Source: Anaerolineaceae bacterium UBA700 (GTDB taxonomy: Bacteria; Chloroflexota; Anaerolineae; Anaerolineales; Anaerolineaceae). Taken from it: 40,380 bases of DNA. The stretch covers positions 28,588 through 68,967 of the forward strand of contig DBMK01000167.1 in assembly GCA_002298885.1 (NCBI GenBank). The letters are read 5' to 3'. Position 1 is the stretch's first letter. Each line of letters starts with the position of its first letter. A program made the translations under genes and the position numbers. The notes below the pieces were generated by a model that was not told the origin of the DNA, did not search any database, and worked only from the letters and a program-made list of their open reading frames with translations. Shown here piece by piece: positions 36,256-40,380 of this stretch.

Positions 36256-38874
36256 GTGAATCCTCCTATCCGGGTTACGGGCGTCGAAAAGAAAACCATT
36301 CAGGACCGCCTGGTGTTCGTGGCGGCTGTATTCGTTTTCATTTATGCAGCCTTGCTGACCCTCTCAACCTCCGTCCGCCTGCACACCTGGAACGTACCTT
36401 ACCGATGGAACCATTGGATTGGGGTTGCGGTATGGCTGGCGGGATTCTTGTTCGTCAGGCGCCAGCTCACAAAATATCTTCCGGACCACGATCCTTATTT
36501 GCTTCCGGTCGCCGCCCTGCTAACCGGCTGGGGCCTGTTGACCATCTGGCGGCTGGATCCGACTTTCGGGATGCGCCAGGCCTTGTGGCTGGGACTGGGC
36601 CTGGGGTTAATGGGAGCCTTACTGCGTTTCCCGACCCTGATGGCGCTCCTCAGGCGTTATAAATACATCTGGCTTGTCTCCGGGCTGCTGCTCACCATCC
36701 TCACCTTTTTCTTCGGCACCTATCCTGGCGGGATTGGCCCCAAGGAATGGCTGGGATGCTGCGGGGTATACATCCAGCCATCCGAACCACTCAAGCTGCT
36801 CCTCATCGCATACCTGGCCGCCTACCTGGCCGACCGGCTGCCCTTAAAATTCAGCCTGATTGAGCTGCTGGCTCCAACACTCGTTTTAACAGGGGCCGCC
36901 CTGGCCATCCTGGTAGCCCAGCACGACCTGGGCACCGCTATTCTTTTCATCGGCTTGTATGCTGCCATCATTTTTATTGCTTCCGGCAAATACCGACTGC
37001 TCGTGATCAGTTCAATCATTTTGGTCCTGGCAATATTCGTCGGGTATCGATTGTTCGACGTGATCAAGCTCAGGATCGATGCCTGGGTCAATCCCTGGGC
37101 CGATGCCACCGGGGGCGCCTACCAGATTGTCCAGTCTCTGATCTCGGTTGCTTCCGGCGGGATTTTCGGCAGCGGGGTGGGGTTGGGCAGTCCGGGAGTC
37201 GTCCCGGTTTCCCATTCCGATTTTATCTTTACGGCCATAACCGAAGAGACCGGCTTGATCGGCGGCCTGGGGATCATCCTGCTGCTGGCGGTCATTACCT
37301 GCCGGGGCATAATCATTGCCCTGCGCGCTCAAAACCCTTATCAGCGTTACCTTTCAGCCGGATTGACCATCTATCTGGTTGCGCAAAGTGTGTTGATCAT
37401 CGGCGGAAATTTACGCTTGTTCCCCCTTACCGGCGTTACCTTGCCATTCGTCTCCTACGGCGGGTCATCCCTGTTGACGTCGCTCGTGGCATTGTTGTTG
37501 TTGCTGATTGCCAGCAACCGCAGTGAAGAGGACGTGGTTTATTATAAAAACGCCCGCCCAGTCCTGGTCGGCGGAGGCCTCCTGATAGCCGGACTGGTGG
37601 GGGTCGCCCTGGCAAGCGGGTTCTGGGGATTCATCCAGAGTGGCGCTCTTCCGGCCCGGCCGGATAACCCGCGCTGGGCCATCGAACAGCGCTTCGTGGT
37701 CCGTGGAGCCATCCTCGACCGCCAGAACCGGCCCATTGCAGTAACAACCGGTCAGGCGGGCGATTATGGGCGCCAGGTAACCGACCCCTACCTCGGCCCA
37801 ATTATTGGCTATACGCATCCGCTCTATGGCCAGGCTGGCCTCGAAGCGTCCCTCAACCCTTACCTCACCGGCCGCCAGGGGTATCCGGTCTCAACGATCC
37901 TGATGTCCAATCTGCTTTACGCACAAAATCCCCCGGGCCTTGACGTACGCCTGGCCCTGGACCAGTCCATTCAGATAGAAGTCGACAATCTGCTCGCCGG
38001 CCACACCGGCGCAGCCGTCCTGCTCAACGCTCGAACCGGCGAAGTGCTGGCCATTGCCTCCCATCCCGGTTTCGATCCGAACCTGCTGGACCAGAATTGG
38101 GATAAATGGGTCAAAGACGGCCGGGCGCTATTCCTTGATCGTGCCACCCAGGGCCAGTACCCGGTGGGTGCCGGATTGGGACCGTTTCTCCTGGCACTCA
38201 ACCTGAGCCAGGGCGTATTGACCTCCCAGCCGGCGAACACTTCGGTTCAATTGAATAACATTAAGCTGGACTGTTCTTTGCCCATCACCGCTCCCACAAC
38301 CTGGGCAAAAGCCATCCAGAATGGCTGTCCCGGTGCTGCGCTCGAAATGGGCCAGCGTTTGAACGCTGAAAAAGTATCCCAATTGTACGACACCTTGGGC
38401 TTCACAACTCAGCCGCAGCAAAATCTCCTTCCAATGGCCCCGGCGGCTAATTTAAAACTGGCCGATCCCATCCAGGCCGCGCTGGGCCAGACCAAGATCG
38501 ACGTCAGCCCGCTGCAAATGGCGCTGGCAGCTGCCATGTTGAGCAACAACGGCACGCGTCCTTCTCCTCGCATTGCCACTGCCGTGCACAGCCCCGATCA
38601 GGGCTGGATTGTTTTGGCCACGTCCCCATCTTCGAGCAGCGTATTAAGTCAAAGCGCAGCCGCGGCCGCAATCCTGCAAATGCCGGATATGCCGGCCTGG
38701 CAGGTGACTGCTTCGGCGAACAAACCTAACGGCCGCGTTACCTGGTTCCTGGGCGGCACCGTGCCAGATTGGAAAGGCACACCCCTCGCTCTGGCCCTCG
38801 TCCTGGAAGAAGACAATCCAACATTGGCCCAGAAAATTGGAATTGAGATTATGAAGTCGATTTTGGTGCCGTAA
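36256..38874 (+). CDS. FtsW/RodA (SEDS) fused to a degenerate PBP-like domain
   Basis: This 872-residue fusion starts with GTG at 36256, 1 base after MTAP. Residues about 15-420 form a SEDS wall glycosyltransferase: QPSEPLKL (174-181), the likely catalytic D283 (WADATGGAYQ) and HSDFIFTAITEETG (320-333). After a transmembrane segment (about 435-460), residues 465-872 match penicillin-binding transpeptidases of the PbpA type (FVVRGAILDRQNRPIA, RATQGQYPVG). The three active motifs are lost: the SxxK position reads A639-G-L-G642, the SxN position G690-C-P692, and the KTG position K823-P-N825. So the second half is probably a non-catalytic partner that may bind or activate the SEDS part, or a lineage-specific adaptor. 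Confidence 0.92.
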   Translation: MNPPIRVTGVEKKTIQDRLVFVAAVFVFIYAALLTLSTSVRLHTWNVPYRWNHWIGVAVWLAGFLFVRRQLTKYLPDHDPYLLPVAALLTGWGLLTIWRLDPTFGMRQALWLGLGLGLMGALLRFPTLMALLRRYKYIWLVSGLLLTILTFFFGTYPGGIGPKEWLGCCGVYIQPSEPLKLLLIAYLAAYLADRLPLKFSLIELLAPTLVLTGAALAILVAQHDLGTAILFIGLYAAIIFIASGKYRLLVISSIILVLAIFVGYRLFDVIKLRIDAWVNPWADATGGAYQIVQSLISVASGGIFGSGVGLGSPGVVPVSHSDFIFTAITEETGLIGGLGIILLLAVITCRGIIIALRAQNPYQRYLSAGLTIYLVAQSVLIIGGNLRLFPLTGVTLPFVSYGGSSLLTSLVALLLLLIASNRSEEDVVYYKNARPVLVGGGLLIAGLVGVALASGFWGFIQSGALPARPDNPRWAIEQRFVVRGAILDRQNRPIAVTTGQAGDYGRQVTDPYLGPIIGYTHPLYGQAGLEASLNPYLTGRQGYPVSTILMSNLLYAQNPPGLDVRLALDQSIQIEVDNLLAGHTGAAVLLNARTGEVLAIASHPGFDPNLLDQNWDKWVKDGRALFLDRATQGQYPVGAGLGPFLLALNLSQGVLTSQPANTSVQLNNIKLDCSLPITAPTTWAKAIQNGCPGAALEMGQRLNAEKVSQLYDTLGFTTQPQQNLLPMAPAANLKLADPIQAALGQTKIDVSPLQMALAAAMLSNNGTRPSPRIATAVHSPDQGWIVLATSPSSSSVLSQSAAAAAILQMPDMPAWQVTASANKPNGRVTWFLGGTVPDWKGTPLALALVLEEDNPTLAQKIGIEIMKSILVP

Positions 38875-38889
38875 AAATCTTTGCTTATA

Positions 38890-39795
38890 TTAATGCAGGA
38901 TATCCTCTAATGCCGGGTGAAGCTTGCTAAATTGAAATTGAAATCCCGCCTCCTGCAAGCGTCGCGGGATGACCCGCTGGCCCTCCAGCACCATTGAGCT
39001 CATTTTTCCCAACGCCAGGCGCAGTGCAAACGCCGGCGCAGGGATGAGATAAGGACGGCGCATCACCCAGGCCAGCGTCCGGCCAAATTCGGCGTTGGTC
39101 ACCGGCTCGGGGGCCGTAAGGTTGAAAATCCCGCTCGCCGTCTCTGTGCGCAGCACAAAACGCACAGCTTCGATCCAATCCTTTTCGTGGATCCAGGAGT
39201 ACCACTGGCGCCCGCTGCCAAGCGGCCCACCGGCGAACAGGCGGAACGGAAGCATGAGCCGCGATAGCACTCCGCCGCGCCGCGACAGGAACAGGCCGGT
39301 ACGCAGGACCACCCTGCGCACGCCCATTTCTTCCGCCGACTGAGTTGACGCCTCCCAATCGACGCAAATGTTCGCCAGTACATCCTGCCCGTAAGAAGCG
39401 GCCTCGTCAAAGGTTTGATTCAGGCTGACACCGTAGCAGCCGATGGCAGACTGTTGAAGCAAAACCTTGGGGCCGTTATTGGCTTCTCTCAATCCCTCCA
39501 CAATCGCCTGGCCGGCCAGGCTGCGGCTGCTGCGAATACGCCGCAGACGCTCTTCGCTCCACGGTGCAGCCCCGATGTTTTCGCCCGCCAGGTTGATGAT
39601 TGCCCCGGCGCCTTCCAGCAAATTCTCCCATCCGCGCCTGGTTTTTCCGTCCCAGGCACACGCCTTCGCCCCGCCGGGGAGAGTGGCTTCCTCCGGATGT
39701 CGGGTTAAAATCCAAATCTCGTGACCATCGGCGGCCAGGGCGGGAATTAAACCTTGCCCGATCAATCCGCTGCCCCCCGGAATAAGGATGCGCAT
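38890..39795 (-). CDS. TIGR01777 family epimerase-like protein
   Basis: This 301-residue protein has an N-terminal Rossmann loop GGSGLIG (residues 7-13) and the TIGR01777 layout of short-chain dehydrogenase-like epimerases (YfcH type), with a C-terminal extension. Its substrate is unknown. The ATG at 39795 was chosen because AGGAGG lies 8 bases upstream; a longer in-frame start at 39813 would place that site inside the gene. It converges with the SEDS fusion at a 15-base gap and diverges from the HNH gene. Confidence 0.9.
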   Translation of the reverse strand: MRILIPGGSGLIGQGLIPALAADGHEIWILTRHPEEATLPGGAKACAWDGKTRRGWENLLEGAGAIINLAGENIGAAPWSEERLRRIRSSRSLAGQAIVEGLREANNGPKVLLQQSAIGCYGVSLNQTFDEAASYGQDVLANICVDWEASTQSAEEMGVRRVVLRTGLFLSRRGGVLSRLMLPFRLFAGGPLGSGRQWYSWIHEKDWIEAVRFVLRTETASGIFNLTAPEPVTNAEFGRTLAWVMRRPYLIPAPAFALRLALGKMSSMVLEGQRVIPRRLQEAGFQFQFSKLHPALEDILH

Positions 39796-39820
39796 ACTAT
39801 TCCTCCTGCCCATTTAGTAG

Positions 39821-39829
39821 TGCTATAAT
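39821..39829 (+). promoter_or_regulatory. Extended -10 for the HNH gene
   Basis: TGCTATAAT (TG at 39821-39822, perfect -10 at 39824-39829) is identical to the extended -10 at 15197-15205. It lies 18 bases before the ATG at 39848, with GGAG at 39839-39842. Confidence 0.75.
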
Positions 39830-39847
39830 CCACACATTGGAGCATCT

Positions 39848-40351
39848 ATGCCAGAAACTGTATTGGTGCTCAATGCAAATTTTGAGCCGATAAACGTCTG
39901 CGACATGCGGCGAGCGCTTGGATTGATCCTCGCCGATAAGGCTATGTTGGTTTTGAACGGCCGCGGCGAGGTCCATTCGGTCAATAAGGTTTTTCCACGA
40001 CCCTCCATCATCCGCCTGAACCTGATGGTCAAGCGCCCGCGGCCCACTGTAAAGCTGACCCGGCGTGAAGTCTTCCGCCGCGATGGTTATTCCTGCCAGT
40101 ACTGCGGCAAGCATACCATGGATTTGACAATCGACCACGTTTTACCCCGCCACATGGGCGGGCCGCACGCCTGGACGAACGTAGTTGCTGCCTGCTCTCA
40201 TTGTAACCATCGTAAAGGCGGGCGGACATTAGAAGAATCGGGAATGCACCTGTTCAAGCTGCCCAAGGAACCCCCTGCCTCGCCCCTCTACATTTTCGGA
40301 CGCCATCTGCCGGAAAATTCGGAATGGGAGCCCTTCCTGAGCGGCTGGTAA
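39848..40351 (+). CDS. HNH endonuclease family protein
   Basis: This 167-residue protein has an HNH nuclease domain with a zinc-binding CxxC pair (C83/C86 and C116/C119) and the catalytic residues D96-H97 (IDHVLPRH) and N111, H121 (NHRKGG). An N-terminal part of about 70 residues is basic and may bind DNA. This class is widespread in bacteria and its cellular role is usually unknown; a housekeeping nuclease or restriction-like role is possible. No mobile element surrounds it. Confidence 0.9.
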   Translation: MPETVLVLNANFEPINVCDMRRALGLILADKAMLVLNGRGEVHSVNKVFPRPSIIRLNLMVKRPRPTVKLTRREVFRRDGYSCQYCGKHTMDLTIDHVLPRHMGGPHAWTNVVAACSHCNHRKGGRTLEESGMHLFKLPKEPPASPLYIFGRHLPENSEWEPFLSGW

Positions 40352-40380
40352 AAATATTTTTAATGTAGAAAAAGCCATCG

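Overview
The window is ordinary bacterial chromosome: about 42 densely packed genes, moderately GC-rich, with no transposase, phage, CRISPR array or rRNA. The mix suggests a Chloroflexota (Anaerolineae-like) genome: FhaA/FhaB beside a SEDS wall protein, an RtcB-archease pair, a PduO-type adenosyltransferase, a CpaF-type ATPase and many single-pass or uncharacterised membrane proteins. This assignment is inferred from gene content only. No stretch longer than about 230 bases lacks a gene.

Region by region. (1) 1-837: a lone four-helix membrane protein behind a near-consensus promoter with a palindrome between its -35 and -10. (2) 830-9753, minus strand: 2-oxoglutarate dehydrogenase E1 and E2 (sucA, sucB), then a GH1 beta-glucosidase, a GH4 alpha-galactosidase-type enzyme, a fumarylacetoacetate-hydrolase-family protein and a DUF2877/AllH-type protein. 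(3) 9886-14379: a mixed, locally AT-richer segment with a GT2 glycosyltransferase, a small protein behind a two-hairpin leader, a membrane protein, a GT39-type integral glycosyltransferase, a coiled-coil protein and a CAU tRNA with its own promoter. (4) 14429-15133: radC, apparently leaderless. (5) 15223-27277: fourteen plus-strand genes with gaps of at most about 31 bases between an extended -10 promoter and a strong bidirectional terminator: zinc-ribbon membrane protein, PfkB kinase, ParA, ParB, YtcJ-type amidohydrolase, two histidine kinases, a response regulator, a small unknown protein, CpaF ATPase, a tandem-HTH regulator, a TPR protein, a GNAT and a DsbA-like thioredoxin. (6) 27358-30637, minus: secG, then an oligopeptide-type solute-binding protein, PduO adenosyltransferase and a DUF554 protein. 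(7) 30705-32252, plus: PHP hydrolase and YbaK deacylase. (8) 32242-34116, minus: archease-RtcB. (9) 34138-38874, plus: FhaA, FhaB, MTA phosphorylase and an 872-residue SEDS (FtsW/RodA) protein fused to a penicillin-binding-protein-like domain. (10) 38890-40351: a TIGR01777 epimerase and a divergent HNH endonuclease.

The two most unusual points are these. First, the SEDS-PBP fusion keeps the SEDS landmarks, but its transpeptidase half has lost all three active-site motifs (SxxK, SxN and KTG positions), so it looks like a pseudo-transpeptidase fused to a glycosyltransferase, encoded beside two FHA proteins. Second, the first histidine kinase starts with two copies of the 24-residue MshEN-type motif (a c-di-GMP-binding module usually found on pilus and secretion ATPases), and 3 kb downstream in the same transcription unit is a CpaF-type ATPase with no pilus genes beside it. 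Together these genes could form a c-di-GMP-responsive signalling unit acting on an orphan secretion-type ATPase; that link is inference.
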